Below, piece after piece: positions 7,363-18,700 of a DNA stretch of 64,000 nt. Source of the stretch: Prevotella sp. (GTDB lineage Bacteria; Bacteroidota; Bacteroidia; Bacteroidales; Bacteroidaceae); the NCBI GenBank assembly GCA_017443345.1, contig JAFSNR010000116.1, positions 1-64,000 on the forward strand. Direction: 5' to 3'. The first letter of the stretch is position 1; every line of letters begins with the position of its first letter. The position numbers and the translations under genes were made by a program. The notes under the pieces are model-generated. The model did not search any database, had not been told where the DNA came from, and saw only the letters and a list, made by a program, of their open reading frames with translations.

Positions 7363-9173
7363 TTCACACGTACATCGTCGAGCATGCGAGCCTGAACCGT
7401 GGTACCATCCTTGATGGTCTGACGGATCTCCATCAGAGGCTCATACAGGTCGCCGAAAAGGGTCTTGATCTCAGCCTGCAGCTTGCTGTCGAGATAGGAG
7501 CCCTTCTTGTCGCTCGAACTTGACAGGAACTGATCCATCCAGCTGGTCTTGCCAGGATAACTTGCGGTGTGGTATTCCTTCAGTTTGGCAAGCTCAGCAG
7601 CCTTCTTGACAGCATCGTCAAGACTACCCAGCTTATCGACGAGCTTGATCTTGAGTGCATCAGGAGCCAGCCATACACGACCCTGTGCGATGGAGTCAAC
7701 ATCTGCAGGCTTCATGCCACGACCCTCAGACACGATGTTGAGGAAGTCCTGATAGCCACGGTCTACATGGCTCTGCATATACTTCATGACATCTTCGGGA
7801 TTCTTTCCGAGAATCAAGTCGGTCTCGAAGTCAGAGTACTTATTGGTGGTCACACCGTCGAAGGTGACACCCAGTTTATCAGTAACGAGTCCGCTGAAGT
7901 TGGGGACGAGTCCGAAGATACCAATGCTACCAGTGATGGTGGTAGGTTCGGCGAAGATGTAGTTGGCAGGTGAACTGATCCAATAGCCGCCTGATGCTGC
8001 CGCACCGCCCATTGATACCACTACAGGTTTCTTGGCCTTGATGAGTTTGATGGCATGGCGGATCTGCTCAGAGGCAACGGCACTACCGCCACCAGAGTTC
8101 ACACGGAACACGACAGCCTTGACATCGTCGTCATCAGCCAGCTTCCGCAAGTCTTCCGCTGTGCTCTTGCCCACGATGCAATGTCCACCTCCCTGAATCA
8201 TGTTCGTCGTCTCACTATCCACGATGCTGCCATAGGCGTAGTAGATGGCAATCTTATCGCCGTCGTCGCTCTTCTTTGACTTCACGTTGAGCATGTCGGA
8301 GAGCGTCAGCTGTGGAATCTCAGCATCCTTCTCAAGCTTCAGGCGCTTCTTGATCTCAGCCTTGATTTCTTCGGGGAATAACACCTTGTCGATAAGCTTT
8401 GACTTGACATAGTCATCAGTATTGGCAAACATCATGATGCTGTCGTTGGCCAGCTGGTTCAGGTCCTCGGCTTTCACCTTACGACTCTCGCCCATCTCCT
8501 TCAGCCAATAACTCCAGATACCATTCAGATAGGCAGTACGTTGTTCACGATCGTAGTCGCTCATCCCCGTCAGCGTGTTGCGCTCTACGTAGCTCTTATA
8601 TTTGCCGACCTTGGCAGTCAGATATTTGATGCCGAGTTTGTCGTAGAGGCCCTTCATGTATTCGCCTTTGGCGCCAAGGCCCTTGAAATCTATCATGCCT
8701 TCTGCATTCAGATAGATATTGTCAGCCACGCTGGCCACGAAATAATTGGTCTGGTAGTAGAAGTCGGCATAGGCCACAATCCACTTGCCGCTTGTCTTGA
8801 AGTCCTTCAGGGCATCGCGTAACTGCTGGGCTGAGGCTGGTGCATCGAAGGATGCCTCGCCGCCTTCCAGATAGATTCCCTTGATGTTCTCGTTATCCTT
8901 AGCCTTACGGATGCTGGCAATCAGGTCGTCGAGGCCCATGCCACTCATGTCGCCCATGTTCATGATCTCATCGTAGATCGTGCCGCTTTCAGCCCGTTCA
9001 GAGATGGAGCTGTTGAGTTTGATGACGAAGACAGAATTATCCTCGACCTTGGTAGAAGCTGAATCGCTGGCCATCATGCCAACGAGAGAGATAACGAGGA
9101 AGAACCCCGCGATCATCAGAAAAATCACGATACCACAGATAGTGGCAAGTGTCATTTTAAAAAACTGTTTCAT
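7359..9173 (-). CDS. sppA: Signal peptide peptidase SppA, long (67K) type
   Basis: A 604-residue membrane-anchored serine protease (family S49) that cleaves leftover signal peptides. One hydrophobic segment at residues 8-32 anchors it; the rest is periplasmic. It has the tandem S49 layout of the E. coli 67K form. The N-terminal half carries the general-base lysine region (AKVGKYKSYVE, near residue 200). The C-terminal half carries the nucleophile in SMGGAAASGGYW (near residue 395). The conserved VNSGGGSAVASE loop lies between them. Length is usual. The start is supported by a -7 element at 9207-9214. It may be co-transcribed with lpxK, 31 nt downstream. Confidence 0.93.
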   Translation of the reverse strand: MKQFFKMTLATICGIVIFLMIAGFFLVISLVGMMASDSASTKVEDNSVFVIKLNSSISERAESGTIYDEIMNMGDMSGMGLDDLIASIRKAKDNENIKGIYLEGGEASFDAPASAQQLRDALKDFKTSGKWIVAYADFYYQTNYFVASVADNIYLNAEGMIDFKGLGAKGEYMKGLYDKLGIKYLTAKVGKYKSYVERNTLTGMSDYDREQRTAYLNGIWSYWLKEMGESRKVKAEDLNQLANDSIMMFANTDDYVKSKLIDKVLFPEEIKAEIKKRLKLEKDAEIPQLTLSDMLNVKSKKSDDGDKIAIYYAYGSIVDSETTNMIQGGGHCIVGKSTAEDLRKLADDDDVKAVVFRVNSGGGSAVASEQIRHAIKLIKAKKPVVVSMGGAAASGGYWISSPANYIFAEPTTITGSIGIFGLVPNFSGLVTDKLGVTFDGVTTNKYSDFETDLILGKNPEDVMKYMQSHVDRGYQDFLNIVSEGRGMKPADVDSIAQGRVWLAPDALKIKLVDKLGSLDDAVKKAAELAKLKEYHTASYPGKTSWMDQFLSSSSDKKGSYLDSKLQAEIKTLFGDLYEPLMEIRQTIKDGTTVQARMLDDVRVK

Positions 9174-9206
9174 AATAAGATAGCTAATGTGTTACGTAAC
9201 TGATTG

Positions 9207-9214
9207 CAAAGGTA
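9207..9214 (-). promoter_or_regulatory. -7 element (TACCTTTG) of sppA
   Basis: Consensus Bacteroidetes -7 element 33 nt upstream of the sppA start. No clear TTTG at the -33 position. Confidence 0.5.
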
Positions 9215-9252
9215 CGATTATTTTTTTAATATACATAATCTTTTAATAAATA

Positions 9253-9284
9253 TTTGGTGTTTTCGTTTTTTCTTCGTAACTTTG
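9253..9284 (+). promoter_or_regulatory. Promoter of the GH28 gene
   Basis: TTTG at 9253-9256 and TAACTTTG at 9277-9284, separated by 20 nt, an ideal Bacteroidetes promoter 35 nt before the start codon. Confidence 0.8.
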
Positions 9285-9319
9285 CAGGCACAAACTAATG
9301 TACTAAATCAACAAAGACA

Positions 9320-10669
9320 ATGAAGAATCGGATACTCTTACTGGCCCTGATTCTTGCTGTTACCACAACAGCCATGGGCAAGAAAAAAGCGAAAAGTGTG
9401 GAACTGTGGCCTGATGGCACTGAGATCTCTGCGTGGTTTTCAGACACCTCGCGCGTGGACCTCTCAGGACTGAAGCGCTACGTCGTGACGGATTATGGTG
9501 TAGACCGTTGGGCTGACGGTGTGCAGACCAAGGAGCTGCAGGCCGTGATCGACCGTTGTGCCCAGGAGGGTGGTGGTGTGATCGTCATTCCGCGTGGCAC
9601 CTTCCTCAGTGGCTCGCTGTTCTTCAAGCCCAAGACCCATCTGCTGATAGAGGAGGGGGGAGAGTTGAAGGGCTCTGACCGTATCCGTGATTTCAAGATC
9701 GTGAAGACGCGTATGGAGGGCCAGACGCTCGACTACTTCGCCGCACTGGTCAATGCTGACGGTGTGGACGGCTTCACCATCACGGGTCCTGGTGTGATCA
9801 ATGGTAATGGACAGAAATATTGGGAGGAGTTCTGGATCCGTCGTAAGTATAATCCGCAGTGTACGAATATCGAGGCGATGCGTCCTCGTAATGTCTACAT
9901 CTCGAATAGCAAGGATGTCACCGTGCAGGATGTGAAGATCATCAACTCGCCTTTCTGGACAAATCACCTCTACCGTTGTGAGAATGTGCGCTATCTGGGG
10001 TGTTTCATCTTTGCACCCACGGAGAACGTGACACCAGTGGATCCCAAACGTGGTGGTCCCAGTACGGATGCCATCGATATCGACGTCTGCAAGAATGTGC
10101 TGATTCATGGCTGCTATATGCACGTCAATGACGACGCCGTCGTGCTGAAAGGTGGTAAGGGCACCTGGGCAGACAAGGATGAGAACAACGGCCCCAACTC
10201 GAACATCATTATCGAGGATTGTACCTATGGAAAAGTACATGGTTGTCTGACACTGGGTTCAGAGAGTCTCTTCGACCATAACATCGTCCTGCGTCGTATC
10301 AATGTGATTGCGGCTACCCGTGTGCTCTGGCTGAAGATGCGTCCTGACACGCCCCAGCACTACGAGTATGTCAGTGTGGAGGATATCAAGGGCCAGTGTG
10401 GCTCATTCCTCGTGGTGCGCCCCTGGACACAGTTCTTCAAGCCCGAAGAGCGTGAGGACATGCCTTTGTCGCAGTGCAACAACATCTACATGAAGAACAT
10501 CGATATGAAGACGAAGAACTTCTTCGATGTAGGCAAGTCTGACAAATATAAGCTGACGGACTTCTTCTTCGAGAACATCAACGTAACAGATGAGAAGAAT
10601 GCGTTCGATGCAGGGCTGATTGAGAACACCACAGTGAAGAACGTGATGATTAATGGCACAAGTCGCTGA
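9320..10669 (+). CDS. Glycoside hydrolase family 28 (polygalacturonase-like)
   Basis: A 449-residue secreted beta-helix enzyme. Residues 1-20 are a signal peptide. GH28 landmarks appear in order: NSPFWTNHLYRCENV, then STDAIDID with the first catalytic aspartate, then NDDAVVLKGG with the paired aspartates, then HGCLTLGSES in place of the usual GHG motif, and WLKMRP in place of RIK. All catalytic aspartates appear present. Bacteroidetes GH28 enzymes act on pectin or rhamnogalacturonan; an exo-acting role is likely but not shown. The gene has its own strong promoter and no SusC/D neighbours in the window, so it is not in an obvious polysaccharide locus. Confidence 0.9.
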   Translation: MKNRILLLALILAVTTTAMGKKKAKSVELWPDGTEISAWFSDTSRVDLSGLKRYVVTDYGVDRWADGVQTKELQAVIDRCAQEGGGVIVIPRGTFLSGSLFFKPKTHLLIEEGGELKGSDRIRDFKIVKTRMEGQTLDYFAALVNADGVDGFTITGPGVINGNGQKYWEEFWIRRKYNPQCTNIEAMRPRNVYISNSKDVTVQDVKIINSPFWTNHLYRCENVRYLGCFIFAPTENVTPVDPKRGGPSTDAIDIDVCKNVLIHGCYMHVNDDAVVLKGGKGTWADKDENNGPNSNIIIEDCTYGKVHGCLTLGSESLFDHNIVLRRINVIAATRVLWLKMRPDTPQHYEYVSVEDIKGQCGSFLVVRPWTQFFKPEEREDMPLSQCNNIYMKNIDMKTKNFFDVGKSDKYKLTDFFFENINVTDEKNAFDAGLIENTTVKNVMINGTSR

Positions 10670-10714
10670 CAAGTTGTCACACCCATAGGTGTTGGCACAC
10701 TTTTGGCTGAATGA

Positions 10715-10747
10715 ATGGCGAGACGGTTCTGAGGATCGTTTCGCCAT
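10715..10747. promoter_or_regulatory. Inverted repeat upstream of groES
   Basis: Arms ATGGCGAGACG and CGTTTCGCCAT pair at 10 of 11 positions around an 11-nt spacer, 40 nt before groES. There is no T-run after it, so it could be an operator for heat-shock control instead of a terminator. It does not match the CIRCE sequence. Confidence 0.4.
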
Positions 10748-10787
10748 ATATTATATAATAAGGTATAACTCAAAAATATTAAGAATT

Positions 10788-11057
10788 ATGAACATCAAAC
10801 CATTAGCAGACCGTGTGTTGGTATTGCCAGCACCTGCAGAAGAGAAGATTGGTGGTATTATCATTCCTGATACCGCTAAGGAGAAACCCCTTCATGGCAC
10901 TATTAAGGCCGTTGGACAGGGTACAAAGGATGAAGCAATGATCCTGAAAGAGGGCGACGAAGTGCTTTACGGCAAGTACAGTGGCACAGAGCTCGAGTTC
11001 GAGGGCGAGAAGTATCTGATGATGCGCCAGAGCGATGTGCTCGCAGTCATCGAAAAA

Positions 11058-11060
<3 letters not shown>
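10788..11060 (+). CDS. groES: Co-chaperonin GroES
   Basis: A 90-residue 10-kDa chaperonin that caps GroEL. The start is set at 10788 ([12 protein letters not shown]), the universal GroES N-terminus; the open frame extends upstream to 10689 but that part has no family similarity. The mobile loop is seen in [18 protein letters not shown], followed by the [19 protein letters not shown] strand region. It is followed by groEL after a 54-nt gap filled with an 8-nt repeat, the standard operon. Confidence 0.97.
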
Positions 11061-12746
<1,686 letters not shown>

Positions 12747-12810
12747 TAGTCAGAGTATTATAAAAGCTGGCAGGATTGGTACAATTTTGCTAAGCGAACT
12801 TAACAAATAT

Positions 12811-12842
12811 AGGGGTGAATTGTCATATTCATCCCTATTTTA
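12811..12842 (+). terminator. groEL terminator
   Basis: Arms AGGGGTGAAT and ATTCATCCCT form a 10-bp stem with one G-T pair and a 6-nt loop, followed by ATTTTAT. Confidence 0.65.
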
Positions 12843-12883
12843 TGGTATTTTGCACGCACACAAGTCACTTTTTCAGTAAAAAG

Positions 12884-12915
12884 TTTGTGCTATCGGTAAA
12901 ATAGCTATACCTTTG
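12884..12915 (+). promoter_or_regulatory. Promoter of a candidate small RNA
   Basis: TTTG at 12884-12887 and TACCTTTG at 12908-12915 with a 20-nt spacer, followed by no open frame before a terminator at about 13050. Confidence 0.75.
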
Positions 12916-12921
12916 CACCGT

Positions 12922-13058
12922 CGGAAGGACTCAAGTGCTCTGACAACATAGTATAGAATACTTTTGAGTATAAGATATTTTTTTGATTTGTTTTAGTAGA
13001 TTAGTTTTTAAGTAGTTTGTTTTTTGAACCGATTGTCGTGAGACACTCGGTTTTTTTT
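12922..13058 (+). ncRNA. Candidate intergenic small RNA
   Basis: In the 412-nt interval after groEL an ideal promoter is followed by about 105 nt of T-rich DNA and then a terminator. The terminator has stem ACCGA / TCGGT, inner stem TGTC / GACA, loop GTGA and eight T residues. The unit ends before the promoter of the next gene, so it looks like a free-standing transcript of about 137 nt. No convincing coding frame lies inside. A second unit with the same build lies at 29004-29106 and begins with a similar TACCTTTGCAtCGTC sequence. The exact start is inferred from the -7 element. Confidence 0.5.
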
Positions 13059-13142
13059 ATGTTTACACCGCAATAAAAGTGAATAATTATTGAAGATGAT
13101 AAAAAATATGGGTTAGAATGGAAATAATAACCAAATATTTTG

Positions 13143-13150
13143 TATCTTTG
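13143..13150 (+). promoter_or_regulatory. -7 element (TATCTTTG) of the APH-RapZ fusion gene
   Basis: Matches the consensus 8 nt upstream of the ATG, implying a leaderless or nearly leaderless message. Confidence 0.5.
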
Positions 13151-13158
13151 CAAACGTT

Positions 13159-14703
13159 ATGGATAAACTCCTAGAACTATATCAACAATGGAAAGGTGCT
13201 GAACCCGCCAACATCCAGCAACTTCCTGGTGGTGGCAGCAACCGCACTTATTTTCGTCTGACGGATCAAGAAGGTCAGACCGTCATAGGTGTGATTGGTA
13301 CAAGCCGAGATGAAGATCATGCATTCATCTACCTGACGGAGCATTTTACCAAGCGTAAGCTCCCTGTGCCACAAATACTGGCTGCCAGCCATGACGAGTT
13401 GCGATATATCCAGACTGATCTTGGTAGTATATCCCTTTTCGATGCTATACGAGGAGGACGTGAAGCTGGTGGTCGATACACCCTGAAGGAACAGGAACTG
13501 TTGAAGCGCACCATCCGTGAATTGCCCAACATCCAGATTCGTGGTGCACGCGAACTGGACTTTTCCAACTGCTATCCACAGGCCGAGTTTGATGTCGATA
13601 GTGTTCTCTTCGACTTGAACTATTTCAAGTATTGCTTTCTGAAAGCCACTGAGCTCGATTTCCATGAGTTGAAGCTCGAGGCCGATTTCCGTCTCTTTGC
13701 CAAGGATCTGACGAACGACTCTTACGAGATGGGGGATTGTTTCCTCTATCGTGACTTCCAGGCGCGAAACGTGATGCTCGACCATGACGGCAATCCTTAT
13801 TTCATAGATTACCAAGGTGGGCGTAAGGGTCCCTATTATTACGATCTTGCTTCATTCCTGTGGCAGGCTTCGGCTAAATATCCTCATAAGCTGCGTCGCG
13901 AGCTTGTCTATGAATATTACAATTCTCTGAAGAATTATACGGAGGTGCCGCCATCGCGCCATTTTGCCAACCGTCTGTCGTTATTCGTGCTTTTCCGTAC
14001 GTTACAGGTGTTGGGTGCCTATGGCTTCCGAGGCTATTTCGAACAGAAGAAACATTTCGTAGAGAGCATCCCGCCAGCCATCCAGAACCTGCGTGAGCTC
14101 TTGGGAACCTCTTTCCACTATCCATATCTGATGGATGTGCTGCGTCGTCTGACAGAACTTCCGCAGTTCCAGCAGATCGAGACGATAGCCAGTCGTGCCG
14201 ATGGTTACAAGATCACTGATCTGAACCCCTATAAGGCTCACCCGCAGGATGGTCCTGCCACCTTCTCTAAATACGATGCGCAGGGTCCGTTGGTGGTACG
14301 TGTCTATAGCTTCTCGTTTGCCAAGGGCATCCCTGAGGATGAGAGCGGCAATGGTGGCGGCTATGTGTTTGACTGCCGCTCGACCCATAACCCTGGTCGT
14401 TATGAACCGTATAAGAAATTGACAGGTCTCGACGAGCCTGTCATCCGATTCCTCGAGGACGATGGAGAGATCCTGACGTTCCTTGACTCTGTCTATAAGT
14501 TGGCTGATGCCCATGTGCGCCGTTACATCCAGCGTGGTTTTACCTCTCTGATGTTCTGCTTCGGCTGTACTGGAGGCCAGCATCGAAGTGTCTACTCTGC
14601 CCAGCATCTGGCGGAGCATATACATTCTAAGTTTGGTATCGAGGTTCGTGTCTGTCATCGTGAGCAGAATGTCAGTCAAACCTTTGAGGCGCGACAGGAA
14701 TAA
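13159..14703 (+). CDS. APH-type sugar kinase fused to a RapZ C-terminal-like domain
   Basis: A 514-residue two-domain protein. Residues 1-300 are an aminoglycoside-phosphotransferase-like kinase: a glycine loop GGGSNRTYF near 26, the catalytic YRDFQARNVML loop near 196 and the metal-binding FIDYQGGRKG segment. This resembles AmgK, which phosphorylates the anomeric position of N-acetylmuramic acid and GlcNAc in cell-wall recycling. Residues 370-514 resemble the C-terminal half of RapZ, with FAKGIPEDE, VFDCRSTHNPGR and FGCTGGQHRSV, the segment known to bind amino-sugar phosphate. The fusion recurs in Bacteroidetes. A MurU-like nucleotidyltransferase, its usual partner, lies at 24486 on the far side of T6SS module 1. 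The sugar substrate is inferred. Confidence 0.8.
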   Translation: MDKLLELYQQWKGAEPANIQQLPGGGSNRTYFRLTDQEGQTVIGVIGTSRDEDHAFIYLTEHFTKRKLPVPQILAASHDELRYIQTDLGSISLFDAIRGGREAGGRYTLKEQELLKRTIRELPNIQIRGARELDFSNCYPQAEFDVDSVLFDLNYFKYCFLKATELDFHELKLEADFRLFAKDLTNDSYEMGDCFLYRDFQARNVMLDHDGNPYFIDYQGGRKGPYYYDLASFLWQASAKYPHKLRRELVYEYYNSLKNYTEVPPSRHFANRLSLFVLFRTLQVLGAYGFRGYFEQKKHFVESIPPAIQNLRELLGTSFHYPYLMDVLRRLTELPQFQQIETIASRADGYKITDLNPYKAHPQDGPATFSKYDAQGPLVVRVYSFSFAKGIPEDESGNGGGYVFDCRSTHNPGRYEPYKKLTGLDEPVIRFLEDDGEILTFLDSVYKLADAHVRRYIQRGFTSLMFCFGCTGGQHRSVYSAQHLAEHIHSKFGIEVRVCHREQNVSQTFEARQE

Positions 14704-14798
14704 GGGGTGTGGGCGACTTCTGTCGCAATACATTCTCCCTGTCGCAACAAGATGACATAAAAAACTGAAAAAGACTTGTTGGAAGGCAGTTGATTCTG

Positions 14799-14806
14799 TA
14801 CCTTTG
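14799..14806 (+). promoter_or_regulatory. -7 element (TACCTTTG) of T6SS module 1
   Basis: Consensus -7 element 34 nt before the first Hcp gene. CTTG at 14775-14778 sits at the -33 position with a 20-nt spacer. Confidence 0.6.
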
Positions 14807-14839
14807 CACCAGTGATTAAAAATTAAAAACAAAATATTT

Positions 14840-15253
14840 ATGGCATTAACAGCAGTTTTAGAATTTGGCGACAACAACATCAAGCGCTACTCCAAGCAGT
14901 ATATGGTGTCAGATTGTCGATTTGTGTTCGATCGTCCCTATAACGAGTTCCGCCCAGAGGGTGCTGCCCGTTGCGAGCGTCTTGAAGTGTTTGTCATAGC
15001 ACCAGGAAAGAGTGACCTGAGTCTTTTCGAATGGTTCTATAGTCAAGGTGTACAGAACGGGCGGATTGTCATCAGTCTGGCTGTTGAGAAGAAATTTGAT
15101 GAAAACGACACGCAGGTCATCTATTTTGAAGATGCGAAGTGTTTCTCTCTCTCTGAAATCTATGATATCGACAGTTCCCGTCGCCGACTCCTGAAGTTGG
15201 CCATCGGCGCTGACAAAATGACAATTGACGATACATCTTTTATTTGCAGATAA
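14840..15253 (+). CDS. tssD: T6SS tube protein, Hcp/TssD family (module 1)
   Basis: A 137-residue Bacteroidetes-type Hcp that would stack as hexamer rings to form the secreted tube. It aligns well with the protein at 56853: shared stretches are LEFGDN/IQFGDN near the start, RCERLEVFV/RCEKVEVVV, APGKSDLSL/APGKNDLSL and VQNGRIV/VQNGRVV, and a C-terminal SRRR/QRRR motif. There is no signal peptide, as expected. It opens module 1 behind a TACCTTTG promoter and is followed after 3 nt by a second Hcp-like gene. Because this module lacks sheath genes, this Hcp probably serves as an alternative or cargo-bearing tube subunit for the machine encoded at 50-64 kb. Confidence 0.85.
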   Translation: MALTAVLEFGDNNIKRYSKQYMVSDCRFVFDRPYNEFRPEGAARCERLEVFVIAPGKSDLSLFEWFYSQGVQNGRIVISLAVEKKFDENDTQVIYFEDAKCFSLSEIYDIDSSRRRLLKLAIGADKMTIDDTSFICR

Positions 15254-15256
15254 ACT

Positions 15257-15736
15257 ATGGCAACATTACTTTCAAATGAATTAAAGGCTGTGGTGGTGGC
15301 AGATAACTTTCTGGATAACCCCATCAATGTGTTGAAGGAGAACTGTTTGACAGTCCAGCACTTTGATTATCAGTGTGAGCATAAGCGTAATGATTCTGGT
15401 GAGGTCTATGGCGCAACCAAGCCCGTCATCCTCCAGTTCACCATCCGTGTCAACTCTCCGCGTCATGCCAGAACGTTCTACAGACGCTTGATCTCTAATG
15501 AGCATACCTGCTTCTCATTCCTTTTCAATATTACCTATGGTGCTAATGAGCGTATGTCTAACTACGACGATGGAATGGTGGTCGATGGCTATGTCGTTCA
15601 TGTGGAAGAGACCTACTCAACGAAGGTTGATGAGGATGGGGGCGACAAGCAGATGTTGCTCAATGTGACACTTCAGGTTCGCTCGGTCATCTACTTAGGC
15701 CGTGAGAATAATTTCAAAAGTACATTTGTAGAATAA
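15257..15736 (+). CDS. Larger Hcp-like (TssD-related) protein, module 1
   Basis: A 159-residue cytosolic protein that pairs with the product at 57298: both have LKAVVVADNFLDN/LKAILYPENFLEN near the N-terminus, then VQHFDYQ/IQHFAYK, HKRNDSG/VQRNRNDAG, and a C-terminal VRSVIYLG/LSSITYVG strand before a polar tail. In both modules it sits between a smaller Hcp and VgrG. The beta-rich pattern and position suggest an Hcp-related ring or an adaptor joining tube and VgrG spike, similar in position to phage tail-tube initiators. No catalytic motif is visible. Exact role unknown. Confidence 0.65.
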   Translation: MATLLSNELKAVVVADNFLDNPINVLKENCLTVQHFDYQCEHKRNDSGEVYGATKPVILQFTIRVNSPRHARTFYRRLISNEHTCFSFLFNITYGANERMSNYDDGMVVDGYVVHVEETYSTKVDEDGGDKQMLLNVTLQVRSVIYLGRENNFKSTFVE

Positions 15737-15751
15737 TACAGGCGTCGCGAT

Positions 15752-18700
15752 ATGGCAAAATTAAAACTGGAAATACAAAAAGTTACGTATTTTAGTACGG
15801 GAGAACAAGAAAAAACCGTAAACGGTAGCATATCACTCTATACGGATAAAACAGGTTTCACCGTCAAACTGCCCATAGAGAAGAACTCCTCTACCAAGGA
15901 GACGTATAATCTGAACTTGGTAGATTTCAAGTTCAAGAAGAAGATGTATCAGCCGACAGAAGTCATCGCCAAGATTCAGATTAGTCTGTCCGATGATAAG
16001 AATAAGGAATGGCAATCAGTCAAGAAGGACGTTATTGAAGATCTGTTCTCCAACAAGAAAGTGTCATTGGAATCTATGATGGATAACAACCAAAAATTTA
16101 CCATTGGCGATGACTACTACGTGCAGGATGTGAAGGTTAACTACAAGCCTTCGGCGATGTACGCGACACTGAGTATTTACAGTCTCGACAAGCTGTTGAC
16201 GCTTCATGTCGCCAGTCAGGCATTTGTGTCGAAGAAGTTGAGTGATATCGTGCCCTCGGTATTGAAAGATATCCCGGCCCCCTACGACTCAAATATTTTG
16301 ATTGCAGAACGGTGTGAGACCATGAATGTGCTGAGAGAGGTAGACAATGGAAACGTCAAGGAACATATTTTCCCCTATCTCGTGCAGTATAATGAGAGTA
16401 TCTATGACATGTTGGCGCGTACGGCCAATCGCTGGGGCGAATTCATGTTCTATGAGGACGGTATGTTTACCTTCGGTTACGACAAGAGTCAGAAAGCACA
16501 GACCGTTAGTGGTTGGACGGACATGGAATACTGTGATCTGGAAAGTGGCCTGAAGTCAGATGGAACTGATGACTCATACGATCCAGCGGCTGCTTATGAC
16601 TCTAACATCACGGAGAGTCCGCTGCCGCAAAACGGCGACGTCGTCAGGAACTTGGTGGGTTGCAGTATGGATAACGGTCTGGACGTCTGGATCATGAAGA
16701 AAGTGGCCGCTTTCCTGGGTAATACCAGCAATATCCCCAAATGGGTTGGCAACCAGATTTTCGATGATACATACAATCGTGTCTTGGCAAATAAAAATAG
16801 TGATACCGTTAACAAAGATTTCGATAAAAAATATTTTAAGGATCAGACGGTGAAGGAGAAATATGGCATGCACGAGTTCAAGGATCTCGGTAATAGGTTA
16901 GCCTTCAACCCCTTCACAGAACTCCATACTATTTATAACCAGTCATATTATAGTATGATTCTTGAAAGAGAGCTAAAAGCCTCTCGTGGAGCTGTCCGTA
17001 TTAGCTTTGATACCACTTATCCCAATCTTAAACTGGGCCAGATTATCAATGTCAATGGCGATGAGTTTATTGTCAATGATATTGAGGGCAAGTTTGAAAC
17101 AGTCCTTGATTACGAGGTTAAGAATTATACACAGGTGGTAATTAAAGAAAACATAAAGCTCGTTTTCCAGGTGACTGCCCTCGCTAAAGTCGATGGAAAA
17201 GCGTTCTATCCCACGATGCTGCCTTCAGGCCATATCAGATACTCTGACCCTCAGTTGGCTATCGTGTACGATGCCAATGACCCGCTGAATCAGAATCGTG
17301 TGCGCATCTACTTCCCTTGGCAGAATCTCCCAGAGGATCCGAGTGATGAGCAGGCTGACCCCGTTTCCACTCCCTGGCTTGTCTATGCCACCAGTGCTGC
17401 CAGTAAGTCGAATGGTATCTTCGGCAAGCATTACAAGGGCGACGAGGTGATTGTGAACTTTGCCAATGGCAATGTCGAGAAGCCTTATGTCGTAGGTGGT
17501 CTGGCCATGAAGGGAAACAAAGTGCCTGGTTCATTGGCTGAGCGCGACATTGTGCTGTCTTCACCCGGTGGTCATACGCTCCGTATGGATGATGGCTCAG
17601 GTGCAGGAGCCGGCGCATTCCTTGCTGGAGCCCTTTTCCCAGGTTATGAGCTTGTGACAACCTTCTTCCCCGCCACTTCAGGTGTTGACTTCTTGGGACT
17701 AGATGAAAAGAAATCCAGACAATTGGAAGGCGGTTTTCAGCTGACTGATAAATATGGTGTCTATACCATTTCGGGTTCTACCGACGAGCGTAACGTGTCG
17801 ATTAAGTCTCCATGGGGCGATGTGAGTATCAATGCATTCACGGGCATCTCGATTTCTGCTCCCAATGGCGATATTGAGATTAAAGGAAAGAACGTGAAGA
17901 TCGAGGCAGGCAATAATCTGGAACTTGTTTCTGGTACGAATATCGGCAGTAGCTGGAGACCGCATAAAGATACGTGGAAAGGTGGTATTGCACAGATTGG
18001 TACCGACGTCATGGCTGCTGTCACAAAGAAGTTGGCAGAGAAAGTGGCCACTTTAGTAGACCTGTCCATTCTCAGGTCGATGTTCGAGATTATTGCACGC
18101 CCCATCGAGGGTGCTACGGTGGTGAAGTCGAACCGATACCTGAAGCTGGAAACAGGAGAAGACGAGTGTGCTTATCCTGATGCTGCATACAAGGTTGAAG
18201 AAATGGGCAAAAAGAATTCGACAGCTGAAATTCGTGAAGGCTTGGCCCTGACTGCTGGAGTCTGCGGACTTATTAAAAAGACGAAAGCGATTGCCGCCGA
18301 CATCGACAGTGACTTCAGATCGCGTTATAACGACTGCGTGAAAAAGAATACGAGCTTTACGACGGCTATTGGTAATGCCAGAAGATATGCCAATGGTTAT
18401 AGCACTAATCATGATGTGGCCGTATGTAAGACTGTGACGGAAAATGAAACATTCTGGGCTGCTGGTGAGTACGCACCACTGACTGAGGATAAACTGGAGT
18501 TCTCTGATAACTATAAGGTGGGTTTGGCTGATGTTTCGCCCGATGCTATAGCGTTCTATTGGGATGGTAGGGATACAACCCAACTTTCGGAAGAAGAGAA
18601 GAAACAGCCCATCATTGATGCCCGTATCATGCATCGTCGTAAGATATTGGATGCTGCCAACAGTCTGCGTAAGGCCATCTGCCATATGATGAGTTTCAAG

